Source: Betaproteobacteria bacterium
Lineage (GTDB): Bacteria; Pseudomonadota; Gammaproteobacteria; Burkholderiales; SG8-41
NCBI GenBank assembly: GCA_029863175.1
Contig: JAOTVX010000003.1
Location: 62,001 to 126,000 of the forward strand
Direction of reading: 5' to 3'
Length of the DNA stretch: 64,000 nt
Shown here: piece by piece, positions 52,611 through 61,585 of the stretch
How positions within the stretch are numbered: the first letter of the stretch is position 1
Layout: each line of letters starts with the position of its first letter
Position numbers and translations under genes: made by a program
The notes under the pieces: model-generated
Seen by the model: only the letters and a program-made list of their open reading frames with translations
What the model was told of the DNA's origin: nothing
Databases searched by the model: none

Positions 52611-54071
52611 ATGCTCGCACGGTTGCTGAAAAACCTTTTTTCAAGAACCAGGCCTGCGCCGCATGCCGCCATTGACGTTGCCGCATTACTGCGACAGGCC
52701 GATGCAGCCCTGCAGCAGGGTCGTTGGTCTGCAGCCCAACAACTTGCTCAGCAACTCATGGTCGAACCCGATCACGAAGCTGATGCCTGTCACGTCTTGG
52801 GAGTCGTAGCTTATCAGTGCTCCGATCCCGAGAAAGCCCTGGCGCTCGTGGAGTCGTCTATTGCTCTCAATCCCAAGGCCGCGCATTTTCATAATACGCT
52901 AGGAAAAATTCTCGTTTCCCTGGGTCGTTTCGCTGATGCGGCTGCGGCCTATGAAAGAGCGATCACTTTGGCACCGCAGGTTGGCGGCTATTTTATGAAC
53001 TATGCCGCCGCAAGGAAATTTTCTGCCGCGGACATGCCCTTGATAGAGGCCATCGAAAAACAACTTCCAGCCATTGCCGAAGACAGTGACCACCGCATCA
53101 ACTTCCAGTTTGCTCTTGGGAAAGCACTAGACGATTGCGCTCTATACGACCGCGCTTTCCCTTATTTCAAACAGGCTAACGATGCCAAGTTCGCGTCACA
53201 GCCGTTCGCGATGGAACCGTTGCTAGAATACGTAACAACGTTAAGAAGCGTTTTTGACGACACTTTTGTCGCGCGTCACCGGCCGCCTGTGCGTCGGGAT
53301 GATATTCGACCGATCTTTATCGTCGGCATGCCCCGTTCCGGCTCAACACTGCTGGAATCGCTGCTTTGCCGGGACCCAGACATCATCGCCGGTGGCGAGC
53401 TACGTGCATTGGACATCGTGGTGAACGATGTCGCGCGCATTGTCTCCAACTCGTTGCCTTATCCGCAATGCTTGCGCGAAGTTGCGACAATCCCGCTACG
53501 TGAATTGGCGCGAATTTATCGCGATAACCTGACGCCAGCGATTTCCACGGCACGGCGATTTACCGACAAATATCTGTACAATTTTTTGAATGTCGGTCTG
53601 ATTGCACTGCTCTTTCCCCAGGCCAGCATTATCCAGATAAGACGCCATCCCCTCGACGTGTGCCTTTCATGCTATTTGATGTCTTTCGCCGATGCACATG
53701 GGTTCACCTACGACATCGAGACGCTCTGCCGTTACTACGGACAGTATGAAGTGATCATGGCGCATTGGCACAAAGTGCTACCGGATTTGATAATTGATGT
53801 GGAATACCGGGATCTCGCGGAGGCTGCAGAAGAAACGATTGGCACAGTGCGTGAACGGCTCGAATTGTGTGCGCAAATAGAAAACGCGAGTGATACGCCC
53901 GCTCATGCGATTCAGACCGCAAGTGCGTGGCAAGCTCGACAGCCTATCTACAAGAGTTCACTGCATCGTTGGAGAAACTACCGAAACCACATTTCGCCGT
54001 TCGTCGAGGCGTTAAGAAACGCGGGCGTAAACATCGATCTTGAGCCAACGACGCTTACTGACTCTGCTTAG
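52611..54071 (+). CDS. TPR-sulfotransferase protein
   Basis: A 486-residue protein with N-terminal TPR helices (about residues 20-200; ADACHVLGVVAYQCSDPEKA, FHNTLGKILVSLGRFADAAA) and a C-terminal sulfotransferase domain whose PAPS-binding loop is IFIVGMPRSGSTLLESLL (241-246 core) and whose 3'-phosphate motif is IIQIRRHPLDVCLSCYLMSF. The acceptor (protein, glycan or lipid) is unknown. The base composition is clearly lower in GC than its neighbours, which suggests transfer. It follows the IS91 scrap. No close partner genes. Confidence 0.9.
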   Translation: MLARLLKNLFSRTRPAPHAAIDVAALLRQADAALQQGRWSAAQQLAQQLMVEPDHEADACHVLGVVAYQCSDPEKALALVESSIALNPKAAHFHNTLGKILVSLGRFADAAAAYERAITLAPQVGGYFMNYAAARKFSAADMPLIEAIEKQLPAIAEDSDHRINFQFALGKALDDCALYDRAFPYFKQANDAKFASQPFAMEPLLEYVTTLRSVFDDTFVARHRPPVRRDDIRPIFIVGMPRSGSTLLESLLCRDPDIIAGGELRALDIVVNDVARIVSNSLPYPQCLREVATIPLRELARIYRDNLTPAISTARRFTDKYLYNFLNVGLIALLFPQASIIQIRRHPLDVCLSCYLMSFADAHGFTYDIETLCRYYGQYEVIMAHWHKVLPDLIIDVEYRDLAEAAEETIGTVRERLELCAQIENASDTPAHAIQTASAWQARQPIYKSSLHRWRNYRNHISPFVEALRNAGVNIDLEPTTLTDSA

Positions 54072-54167
54072 GGAATCTCAGTTTTTGTGCTTAAGCGTTT
54101 TTGGGAGGAAAAGGGGCCAGGCTCGATTCATCATGAGAAGCAAATGCCCGGATCGAGGTGATCCGCG

Positions 54168-55244
54168 ATGAGCGACATCTTCATCAGCTACCGCCGCGAG
54201 GACGCGCGCGCGGACGCGGGGCGGCTGTGCGACCGGCTCGGCAAGCGCTTCGGCGAGCAGCACGTCTTCATGGATATCGACGACATCCAGCCCGGTGCAG
54301 ACTTCACGCAGGTGCTGGACGACACGTTGGATCAATGCGACGTCATGCTCGTCATGATCGGCCGGCAATGGCTCGATGCCGACAACGCCGGCCGACTGCA
54401 CGGGCTCGGGGATTTCGTGCGGCTGGAGATCGAAAAGGCGCTCAGCCGGCGCATCCTAATCATTCCCGTGCTCGTGGCCGGCGCGACGATGCCCTCGGCC
54501 GACGCGCTGCCGAGGGGGTTGCGCGGCCTCGCGCAGCGCCAGGCCTTCGAGATCCACGACAGCAGCTTTCACGAAGATGCGGATCGGCTGATCGGCGTCG
54601 TTGCCGCGGCGCTGAAGCGTCCGCCCCGCTGGCGCCGGCCCGCTCACCTCGCCTGGATCGCCGCCGTGCTGGTGTTGCTCGCCCTCGGCGTGATGTTGCA
54701 AGGGCAGATTGGTGACTGGCTGGCGCCGCCGCTGAGTTTGCGCAGCGAACCCGCAACCGTATCGCGGGACGCAGTGCGCCGCATGCTGGCGGACCATGGT
54801 CTGCACGACCGCGCGCGCAACCCGCAGGGTCGAGGGCTGGCCGCTCGTTACGAACGTCGAGTGATCAACGAGCAGCCCGTCATCGTCGATGCCGCAACGC
54901 GGCTGATGTGGCAAGGCGTCGGCAGCGAGCGAGCCTTTACGCGGGCGGTGGCCGACGACGCCATCGCCGCGCTGAACCGGCGCACCTTCGCGGGCTACGC
55001 CGATTGGCGGTTGCCGACGCTGGAGGAGGCGATGTCGCTGGTCCGGCCCGAGGCCCAGAATGGGCTGTACATGGACCCGCTGTTCGGGCCGCGCACGGCG
55101 CCGTTCCTATGGACGGCCGATCTCGAAACCGCGGGGCGGGGCTGGCTGGTCTATTTCTTCTACGGCAGCTGCGATACCGATTCGCTGGCCTTCAACGCCT
55201 ACGTGCGGGCCGTCCGGGCGGACACAGGCCCATCCCGACCCTGA
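54168..55244 (+). CDS. TIR domain - transmembrane - DUF1566 protein
   Basis: A 358-residue protein. The TIR domain is residues 1-150 (DIFISYRREDARADAGRLCD; VFMDIDDIQPGADF; FVRLEIEKAL with Glu87 at the place of the NADase glutamate). A membrane helix follows (about 160-180, HLAWIAAVLVLLALGVML), then a linker and a DUF1566/Lcl-type C-type-lectin-like domain (about 230-350; DAATRLMWQ, YADWRLPTLEEAMSL, PFLWTADLE). In known systems TIR domains cleave NAD or signal to effectors; here TIR would be cytoplasmic and DUF1566 periplasmic. No obvious partner effector gene is adjacent; the VWA/MoxR genes follow after a 240-base gap. Confidence 0.85.
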   Translation: MSDIFISYRREDARADAGRLCDRLGKRFGEQHVFMDIDDIQPGADFTQVLDDTLDQCDVMLVMIGRQWLDADNAGRLHGLGDFVRLEIEKALSRRILIIPVLVAGATMPSADALPRGLRGLAQRQAFEIHDSSFHEDADRLIGVVAAALKRPPRWRRPAHLAWIAAVLVLLALGVMLQGQIGDWLAPPLSLRSEPATVSRDAVRRMLADHGLHDRARNPQGRGLAARYERRVINEQPVIVDAATRLMWQGVGSERAFTRAVADDAIAALNRRTFAGYADWRLPTLEEAMSLVRPEAQNGLYMDPLFGPRTAPFLWTADLETAGRGWLVYFFYGSCDTDSLAFNAYVRAVRADTGPSRP

Positions 55245-55486
55245 ATCAATCGGGCCGGGCTCAATTTATGATAAGGACTGCGTCGAAGCAGGACGAGCGA
55301 TAGGACAAGCTCAGGAAACGCTTCGCGCTGACCCGAAGTTAGCTGGCGTAAACATTACTGCGAACTGCCGTACCCCCACTCCTCCCCTAGTCCAAGGATC
55401 GCGTTTCTTTGCATCGTTGAACGAGCAATCTGCTCGGCCTCGCGCGAGCCACGTTTCATTGCGACCGTCTTGCCCCACAAGGATTT

Positions 55487-56539
55487 TCAGGACGTGCGGT
55501 GGAACCAGAGCAGAGACAGCAGCGCCGCCACCAGCGCGAACAGCGCCGCCATCGCGCCGAACAACGCGCTGAGCTCGGTTTCCCTGCGCTCCAGCGTGAG
55601 CTTGGCAGTCAGGTTCTTGTAGACCTTCTGCAGATCGGCCGCGCTGCCGGCATGGGAGTATTCACCCTCGGTGATGCCGGCGATCGCCTTCAGCGCCTCC
55701 TCGTCGAAGCGCATGTAGATCACCATGTCCTCGAACTCGACTGGCCCGCCGTCCTTGGTGCCGAAACCGACCGTATGAACGCGCACGCCGCGCTCGGCGG
55801 CCATCTTCGCTGCCATCAGCGGGTCCGGGCCGGTGGTGCGCCGGCCGTCGCTGAGCAGCACGATCGCGCCGGCGGTATAGGAACCCGGCGGCACCGGCTT
55901 GAAGTCCTTGCGCTCCGACCTGCGGGCGCCTTCGAGCGGCACCCCGCCCGAACGTCGGGAGAAATCGCTGTCGAAGACCTCCGCCTCGAGGTCAATGCCC
56001 GCGTCCGGGAGCAGCAACGACAAGGCCATCAGCAGTCCGCTCCCGGTCGCGGTGCGGCGCTGCAACTGGAAGCGATCGACCGCGGCGATCAAATCCTCGC
56101 GATTCTGCGTTGGCGTCTGCACGATTGCTGCCGTGGCCGCGAAAGTCACGATACCGACCCGGACGTTGGGCGGAAGATCCTTGATGAAGGTTTTCACCGC
56201 GTTCTGCGCCGCGCCTAGCCGGGTCGGCTCCACGTCGGTGGCGCGCATGCTGCGGGAGACGTCCATCGCGAGCACGATCGTCTGATGTTCGGAAGGCAGG
56301 GTGAAGACGGCAGTCGGCCGCGCGACTCCGAGTAGCGCGCAGACCAGCGCCAGCAGGAGCAACAACGCTGGTAGGTGGCGCCGCAGCCACTGCCCCGGTG
56401 CGATCGCGTCGCGCACGAGCATGAGACTCGCATAGCGCAGTGCCAATTTCTTGCGCCGCCCGAGCGCGTAGACATAGGCCGCGATCAACATCGGAACGAT
56501 CAGCAGCAGCCAGAGCAGATCGGACCACAAGAACTTCAT
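55487..56539 (-). CDS. VWA-domain membrane protein (BatA-like), first paralogue
   Basis: About 350 residues: two N-terminal membrane helices (7-27 and 58-75), a von Willebrand A domain with the MIDAS start AMDVSRSM (Asp93-x-Ser95-x-Ser97) and LLSDGRRTTGPDP, and a C-terminal helix (about 325-345). It belongs to the BatA/aerotolerance-type VWA proteins that work with MoxR ATPases. It points away from the protease-MoxR-DUF58-VWA operon. It is clearly paralogous to the VWA gene at 60155-61222 (both share NREDL, the 'QLQRRTATGSG'-like line and IVLLSDG). ATG at 56539 chosen. Confidence 0.9.
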   Translation of the reverse strand: MKFLWSDLLWLLLIVPMLIAAYVYALGRRKKLALRYASLMLVRDAIAPGQWLRRHLPALLLLLALVCALLGVARPTAVFTLPSEHQTIVLAMDVSRSMRATDVEPTRLGAAQNAVKTFIKDLPPNVRVGIVTFAATAAIVQTPTQNREDLIAAVDRFQLQRRTATGSGLLMALSLLLPDAGIDLEAEVFDSDFSRRSGGVPLEGARRSERKDFKPVPPGSYTAGAIVLLSDGRRTTGPDPLMAAKMAAERGVRVHTVGFGTKDGGPVEFEDMVIYMRFDEEALKAIAGITEGEYSHAGSAADLQKVYKNLTAKLTLERRETELSALFGAMAALFALVAALLSLLWFHRTS

Positions 56540-56718
56540 TGCGCTTCCTCGCACGCGCCGGCGCGTTCACCGGCTTCGTAGACACCGTATACGCGCGACA
56601 ATATACACCCGTGCCGGGTGTGAATTGTTTCAACCAGCGTTATATTGGACCATACCCGGCGATCGGCAACCGTGCTAACTTGCGCATGCCGATGCGCACG
56701 GTCGGAAAGGACCCATCC

Positions 56719-57747
56719 ATGAGGCGGCAGGTGCTCTACAGCGGTTCGAGACGCACGCCCGGTGCCGCGTCGAGCGCGCCCCGGCCCGCGACCGGCGCGC
56801 CCGCCCCGGAATCCGCTCGTGCGCCCCTTCCCGGTCGAAGCCCCCGCTTCGCGCGCGTTCGCACCCTCGGGACGCGACACGCCGGCCTCCTTCGCTTCCT
56901 CGGCGGCGCCGCCTGCGCTGCGCTCATCGGGGGAGCCTACCTCTGGTCGCAGCCGCGGCCGCGCGCCCTCGGCCAGGAAGACATCGATGCTGCGGTGCTG
57001 CACACACTGGAGAACAAGACGCTACCGTCGCGGCCCGCGAAGGCGGCGGACATCGTGCGCCCCTCCGTGGTGCGCGTGCGCGGTTTCGGCGAACCACCGC
57101 CGTCGAAAGGCAAGGCAAAGTCGAAGTCGAAGCGTCGGGACCGCAAGTCCGGTAAGGGCACGCCCGGCGACTCGCAGGCCAAGGGCAAGGACGACCCCAA
57201 CGCCATGGAGGAGTTGTCGGTCGGATCGGGTGTCGTGATCGTGGACGACGGCGTGATCCTGACCAACCTGCACGTCGTCGCCGGCGCCAAGCGCGTGACC
57301 GTGACCTTCCACGACGGCTCCGAATCCGATGCCGACCTCGTCAGCGTCCATCCGGAAAACGACCTGGCGGTCATCAAGGCGCAGAAGATTCCGGACGATC
57401 TGCCGGCCGCGACGCTCGGGTCTGCTGGTCAGTTGAAGCCCGGCGACGAAGTGGTTGCGGTGGGCTTTCCGTTCGGCATGGGTCCGTCGGTGTCGTCCGG
57501 CGTGGTTTCCGGCCTGAACCGGGAATTCCGCTCGCCCGAGGGCGACCGCCTGCTCACTCAACTCATCCAATTCGATGCGGCAGCCAATCCAGGTAGTTCC
57601 GGCGGTCCGCTGGTGACGATGCAGGGCGACGTGGTCGGCATCGTCACCGCGATCCTGAATCCGACCGAAAGTCGCACCTTCATCGGCATCGGATTCGCGG
57701 TCACCATCGCCGCGGCGGGGCGCGCCGTCGGCATTCATCCCTTCTAA
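56719..57747 (+). CDS. Membrane-anchored S1C (DegP/HtrA-like) serine protease without PDZ domain
   Basis: A 342-residue protein with a basic, Pro/Ala-rich N-terminus, one membrane helix (about 57-76), a Lys-rich linker (129-158) and a trypsin-like domain. The catalytic triad is His185 (LTNLHVVAG), Asp215 (NDLAVIK) and Ser294 (NPGSSGGPL). It ends right after the protease fold (GIGFAVTI...), with no PDZ domain. It is 20 bases upstream of the MoxR gene and so probably in one operon with it. The start at 56719 has AAAGGA upstream; an in-frame ATG at 56686 is an alternative. Confidence 0.88.
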   Translation: MRRQVLYSGSRRTPGAASSAPRPATGAPAPESARAPLPGRSPRFARVRTLGTRHAGLLRFLGGAACAALIGGAYLWSQPRPRALGQEDIDAAVLHTLENKTLPSRPAKAADIVRPSVVRVRGFGEPPPSKGKAKSKSKRRDRKSGKGTPGDSQAKGKDDPNAMEELSVGSGVVIVDDGVILTNLHVVAGAKRVTVTFHDGSESDADLVSVHPENDLAVIKAQKIPDDLPAATLGSAGQLKPGDEVVAVGFPFGMGPSVSSGVVSGLNREFRSPEGDRLLTQLIQFDAAANPGSSGGPLVTMQGDVVGIVTAILNPTESRTFIGIGFAVTIAAAGRAVGIHPF

Positions 57748-57767
57748 ACTTCCGGAGTACCAGCGCA

Positions 57768-58778
57768 ATGAGCGACGATTCAACCGGCAACGTCCGCGGC
57801 CTGATGGAGCGGATTCTCTACGAAATCAAACATGTGGTGGTCGGGCAGGACCATTTCCTCGAACGCGTTCTAGTCGCGATGCTGGCCCAGGGCCACCTGC
57901 TGGTCGAAGGCGTGCCGGGATTGGCCAAGACGCTCACGGTCAAGACGCTGGCGCGCACCATGCGCGGCTCGTTCAAACGCATCCAGTTCACGCCTGACCT
58001 GCTGCCCGCCGATCTGGTCGGAACCCGGATCTATAATCAGAAGACCGGCGACTTCAGCACGGCGCTCGGGCCGGTATTCACGAATCTGCTGCTCGCCGAC
58101 GAGATCAACCGCGCGCCCGCGAAGGTCCAGAGCGCGCTGCTCGAGGTCATGCAGGAACGCCAGGTCACCATCGCCGGCGAAACCCACCGGGTTCCTTCCC
58201 CGTTCCTGGTCATGGCCACGCAGAATCCCATCGAGACCGAAGGGACGTATCCGCTGCCCGAGGCCCAGGTCGACCGCTTCATGATGAAGGTGTTGGTCGA
58301 CTACCCGACCGAGGAGGAGGAGTTCGTCATCGTCGAGCGGGTGACCGGGGCCGCCGCCGAGGTCGGCTCGGTGGCCAGTACGGATCAGCTGGCGGCGCTG
58401 CAGAACGAGTGCCACAAGGTCTATGCTGATCCGGTGTTCCTCCAGTACGCGGTGAAGCTCGTATCGGCCACCCGGCGCTGCGAGCGCTACGGCCTCGGCG
58501 AGCTGGCGCGCTACATCACCTTCGGCGCCAGTCCTCGCGCGACCATCTGCCTGATCGAAGGCGCGCGAGCGCTCGCCTTCCTGCGCGGGCGCGACTACGT
58601 GCTGCCGGAGGACGTGGCCGATCTCGTCCCGGACGTGCTGCGCCACCGGCTGGTCTTGTCCTATGAGGCACTGTCCGACGGCCAGACCGCGGACGCCTTG
58701 ATCGCGCGGGTGATGCAGTCCGTGCCGCTGCCCGAGAAACCGCTCGAGACCCATGTCCGGATCGCGGCCGGAGGCTAA
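57768..58778 (+). CDS. MoxR-family AAA+ ATPase
   Basis: A 336-residue ATPase. Walker A is GVPGLAKT (48-55), Walker B is LLLADEINRAPAKVQ (about 106-120), followed by VMATQNPIETEGTYPLPEAQ and the sensor and arginine-finger region PEAQVDRFMMKV. MoxR proteins act as chaperones with VWA-domain partners, usually encoded next to them with DUF58 proteins, as here. Its stop codon overlaps the first base of an inverted-repeat element that now separates it from the DUF58 gene. Confidence 0.95.
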   Translation: MSDDSTGNVRGLMERILYEIKHVVVGQDHFLERVLVAMLAQGHLLVEGVPGLAKTLTVKTLARTMRGSFKRIQFTPDLLPADLVGTRIYNQKTGDFSTALGPVFTNLLLADEINRAPAKVQSALLEVMQERQVTIAGETHRVPSPFLVMATQNPIETEGTYPLPEAQVDRFMMKVLVDYPTEEEEFVIVERVTGAAAEVGSVASTDQLAALQNECHKVYADPVFLQYAVKLVSATRRCERYGLGELARYITFGASPRATICLIEGARALAFLRGRDYVLPEDVADLVPDVLRHRLVLSYEALSDGQTADALIARVMQSVPLPEKPLETHVRIAAGG

Positions 58779-59189
58779 GAGCCCCTAACATAATGAAACA
58801 CACGCTGCGCTGTCACGATTTTGGCTGGGAACACACGGCAATGACTGGAGCAGCCGGTTTCAGGGCAAGTCCATGAGTCCGCAAGAGGCCAAAATCGCGC
58901 CAGCCCTCAAGGGGTTGCGGCCAGAATCGCCGGCGCGCCGAAACGAGGAGCAGGGGCCCCGCTTGCGGGGATGCGACCGGGCAGGCGTGTGTGAGTCCCG
59001 CGTGTTATGGCGCGCCGATATCCCGCTCCGGGGTCGCATCCAAGCACACAACGCTTGGAACCTGCTCCGCCCTACGCGGGACGCTTTGTCCCTCGGCTTG
59101 CCAATACAGCAAGTATTAGCTGCACCTCGCTTCGCGCTATCGACGATTCTGGCCACAACGCACGCGCGTTTCATCATGCTAGGGGCTCT
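58778..59189. mobile_element. ~410-bp inverted-repeat element between moxR and DUF58 genes
   Basis: The ends are inverted copies: AGAGCCCCTAACATAATGAAAC at the left and its near-exact reverse complement (AGAGCCCCTAGCATGATGAAAC read inward) at the right. Inner parts also match in inverse, for example GGCCAGAATCGCCGGCGCGC and the inward-read GGCCAGAATCGTCGATAGCG. No protein I can recognise. It looks like a non-autonomous transposable element (MITE) or a long hairpin. Its end supplies AGGGG just before the DUF58 gene's ATG. Confidence 0.75.
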
Positions 59190-60158
59190 ATGAAACTGGT
59201 CCGTTCGGCAGGAAAAGCGGCATCGACGGCGCCGGTCGCGCCGACGGCGGAAAGCGTGCTGCGCCGGATCGAATGGACTGTGCTGCGCAGGCTCGACGGA
59301 TTGCTGCATGGGAATTACCGAACGTTGTTTCGAGGCTTCGGCATCGATCTTGCGGACCTGCGGGAGTATCAGGTCAATGACGACGCGCGGACCATCGACT
59401 GGAACGCAACGGCGCGCCTCCAGGTACCGCACGTGCGGCAGTTCAACGAGGATCGCGAGGTGACGGCCTGGTTCCTGGTCGACCTGAGCGGATCGGTGAA
59501 TTTCGGCGCCGGCGCGACCACCAAACGCGCCATGGCGGTGGATTTCGTCGCGCTGGTCGCACGCCTGCTGACCCGCCACGGCAATCGGGTGGGCGCCGTG
59601 CTCTATACCGACCGGGTCGACCTGGTCCTGCCCGCGCGGGGCGGGCGTCAGCACGTCCTGCATCTACTCGATCGGATGCTGAAGACCGGGAACGCGCCGA
59701 GGCCGGGCAAGTGCACGCAACTCGGCGAACTGCTCGGACGCGCGCTGCAAGCGATCAAGCGCCGGTCGGTCGTTTTCGTCGTGTCGGATTTCATCAGCGA
59801 TCCCGGCTGGGCGCGCGCCCTGTCGCTGCTCGGGCGGTGCCACGAGATTCTGGCCGTGCGGCTCTACGACGCGCTGGAGATGGAGCTGCCCGATCTTGGT
59901 CAGGTAATCGTGGAGGATGCCGAGACCGGCCAGCAGCTGTTCGTGGACACCCACGATGCTGCCTTTCGCGGGCGCTTCTCATTTCTCGCCGGCGAGCGTG
60001 AAACCACCCTGCGCGCTGCCTTAGCCGATGCCGGCGCCGACTGCATCGAGCTGTCAACCGAGGACGATCTGGTGGACACCTTGATGCGCTTCACCCGTCT
60101 GCGCAAGCGCAGGGCCCAACTCGCGAGCGGCGGCGTGCCGCCGGCATTGGTCCGATGA
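59190..60158 (+). CDS. DUF58 domain protein
   Basis: A 322-residue cytoplasmic protein with the DUF58 signature (YRTLFRGFGIDLADLREYQV then DDARTIDWNATARLQVPHVR) and a VWA-like fold with FLVDLSGSVNFG. These proteins are usual partners of MoxR ATPases. The ATG at 59190 sits directly at the end of the inverted-repeat element, which gives the ribosome site (AGGGG). The stop overlaps the start of the next VWA gene (ATGA). Confidence 0.93.
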   Translation: MKLVRSAGKAASTAPVAPTAESVLRRIEWTVLRRLDGLLHGNYRTLFRGFGIDLADLREYQVNDDARTIDWNATARLQVPHVRQFNEDREVTAWFLVDLSGSVNFGAGATTKRAMAVDFVALVARLLTRHGNRVGAVLYTDRVDLVLPARGGRQHVLHLLDRMLKTGNAPRPGKCTQLGELLGRALQAIKRRSVVFVVSDFISDPGWARALSLLGRCHEILAVRLYDALEMELPDLGQVIVEDAETGQQLFVDTHDAAFRGRFSFLAGERETTLRAALADAGADCIELSTEDDLVDTLMRFTRLRKRRAQLASGGVPPALVR

Positions 60159-61222
60159 GTGTCCTGGAGCAACTGGGGCAGATTACGCTGCTGTGGCCGC
60201 GCATGCTCTGGCTGCTCGCACCGCTACCGCTCCTGATCGTGACTTATATCTGGCTGGGCGCGCGTCGCCGCCGGGCTCATGCGGGGCTGGCGGGCCTGTC
60301 AAACCTGTCCGCATCCGGGACCGCCAGCGCCTCGCTGTGTCGGCACGGCCCGCCGTTGTTGTTCCTGGTCGGCTTATGCGCACTGATCGGCGCAGTGTCG
60401 CGCCCGCAGGCAGTCCTGATGCTGCCCTCGATGCACAAGAACGTCATCCTTGCGATCGACACCTCGGGCAGCATGCGCGCCACCGACGTCAAGCCGAACC
60501 GGCTGAGCGCTGCGCAGAGCGCGGCCCGGACGTTCGTCGAGAACCAGCCGCATCACTCCAGGATCGGGATCGTTTCGATTGCCGGCAGTGCGTCGGTGGT
60601 GCAGTCGCTGACCGACAACCGAGAAGACCTGCTGCAAGCGATCGAGCGGGTCCAGTTGCAGCGCGGCACCGCCCTGGGCAGCGGCATCTACATCTCGCTC
60701 GCGACGCTGCTCCCGGACGCGGGCATCGACATGGAGCGTCTCGTATATGGTCGGTCCTCTCATTCCTGGCGCTGGGCCGGAACCGAGCGCACAGTCAAGG
60801 AAAAGAAACCTGTGCCCCCCGGATCAAACCGTTCCGTCGCGATCGTGCTGCTCAGCGACGGCCAGAACACCCATGGTCCGGACCCGCTGGAGGCCACCAA
60901 GCTGGCCGCGGAGCACGGCGTTCGCATCTATACCGTGGGCATCGGGAGCACGAAAGGTGTCAAGCTCGGATTCAGCGGCTGGTCGATGCGCGTGCAGCTG
61001 GACGAAGCCACCCTGAGAAAGATCGCGGCGACCACACACGGCGAGTACTACGCCGCGACTTCCGCGCAGGAGTTGACAAAGATCTACGAGCATCTCAGTG
61101 CGCGCATGGTCATCGAGCGCAAGCGCGCCACCGAGGTGACCGCCGTTTTCGTCGGCTTCGGCGCGCTACTGCTGGTGATCTCGGCGCTGTTCTCGGTCCT
61201 CTGGTTCAATCGCGTCCTGTGA
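60155..61222 (+). CDS. VWA-domain membrane protein (BatA-like), second paralogue
   Basis: A 355-residue protein. Two N-terminal helices (about 15-35, 66-82), VWA domain with MIDAS AIDTSGSM (Asp102-x-Ser104-x-Ser106), LLSDGQNTHGPDP, and a C-terminal helix (about 330-352). It is coupled to the DUF58 gene by a four-base overlap. With MoxR and DUF58 it makes a standard MoxR-VWA module, presumably assembling or activating an envelope complex. It differs from the first paralogue in lacking the acidic EAEVFDSD stretch. Confidence 0.92.
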   Translation: MSVLEQLGQITLLWPRMLWLLAPLPLLIVTYIWLGARRRRAHAGLAGLSNLSASGTASASLCRHGPPLLFLVGLCALIGAVSRPQAVLMLPSMHKNVILAIDTSGSMRATDVKPNRLSAAQSAARTFVENQPHHSRIGIVSIAGSASVVQSLTDNREDLLQAIERVQLQRGTALGSGIYISLATLLPDAGIDMERLVYGRSSHSWRWAGTERTVKEKKPVPPGSNRSVAIVLLSDGQNTHGPDPLEATKLAAEHGVRIYTVGIGSTKGVKLGFSGWSMRVQLDEATLRKIAATTHGEYYAATSAQELTKIYEHLSARMVIERKRATEVTAVFVGFGALLLVISALFSVLWFNRVL

Positions 61223-61585
61223 GCAGGCCGGCAGCCCGCGCGCGCGGGCCGCGGCAGTGCGCCTCCTGGCCCGAACGGGCCGACAGCCGGCGCACGTCCT
61301 TCTCGCCGTGCCCGGCGCTCGAGGCCTGCGAGGACGCGAAGGTTGATAAAAAAAGGTGATCTCGTCTAGTGCAAAGGAGCCATGAAACCAGAACTGGGTG
61401 ATTTCGTCTCGCCACTCCGGCGGAGCCACATCGCCTAACGTTCCGTGGAAAGACAAATCCGGCCGTTTTCGGATCGTCGAGGCGGGCCCCCATAACTTTG
61501 CATCAGGATATTTTCCGATCTGTCAGAATAGTCACGGCTCGGGCGCGCAGATTCCAGTATGGTTGCCGGACAGGAGGGACCGCCC
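61223..61585. other. Gap of 363 bases without a gene
   Basis: No coding region, terminator with T-run or repeat of the window's families is clear. A stretch GGCAGCCCGCGCGCGCGGGC just after the VWA gene could form a short GC hairpin. The upstream region of the next gene has a TTGCAT hexamer (61498-61503) but no good -10 at the right distance. Confidence 0.35.

Noticed and set aside
54850..55486. Possible diversity-generating retroelement with the DUF1566 domain as target
   Set aside because: DUF1566/lectin-like C-termini are known targets, and TIR fusions occur among them, but no reverse transcriptase is in the window and I find no template repeat of the 3' end of this gene.
58873..59193. 106-residue frame inside the inverted-repeat element
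   Set aside because: It runs through both inverted halves of the element and has no recognisable domain; more likely non-coding.
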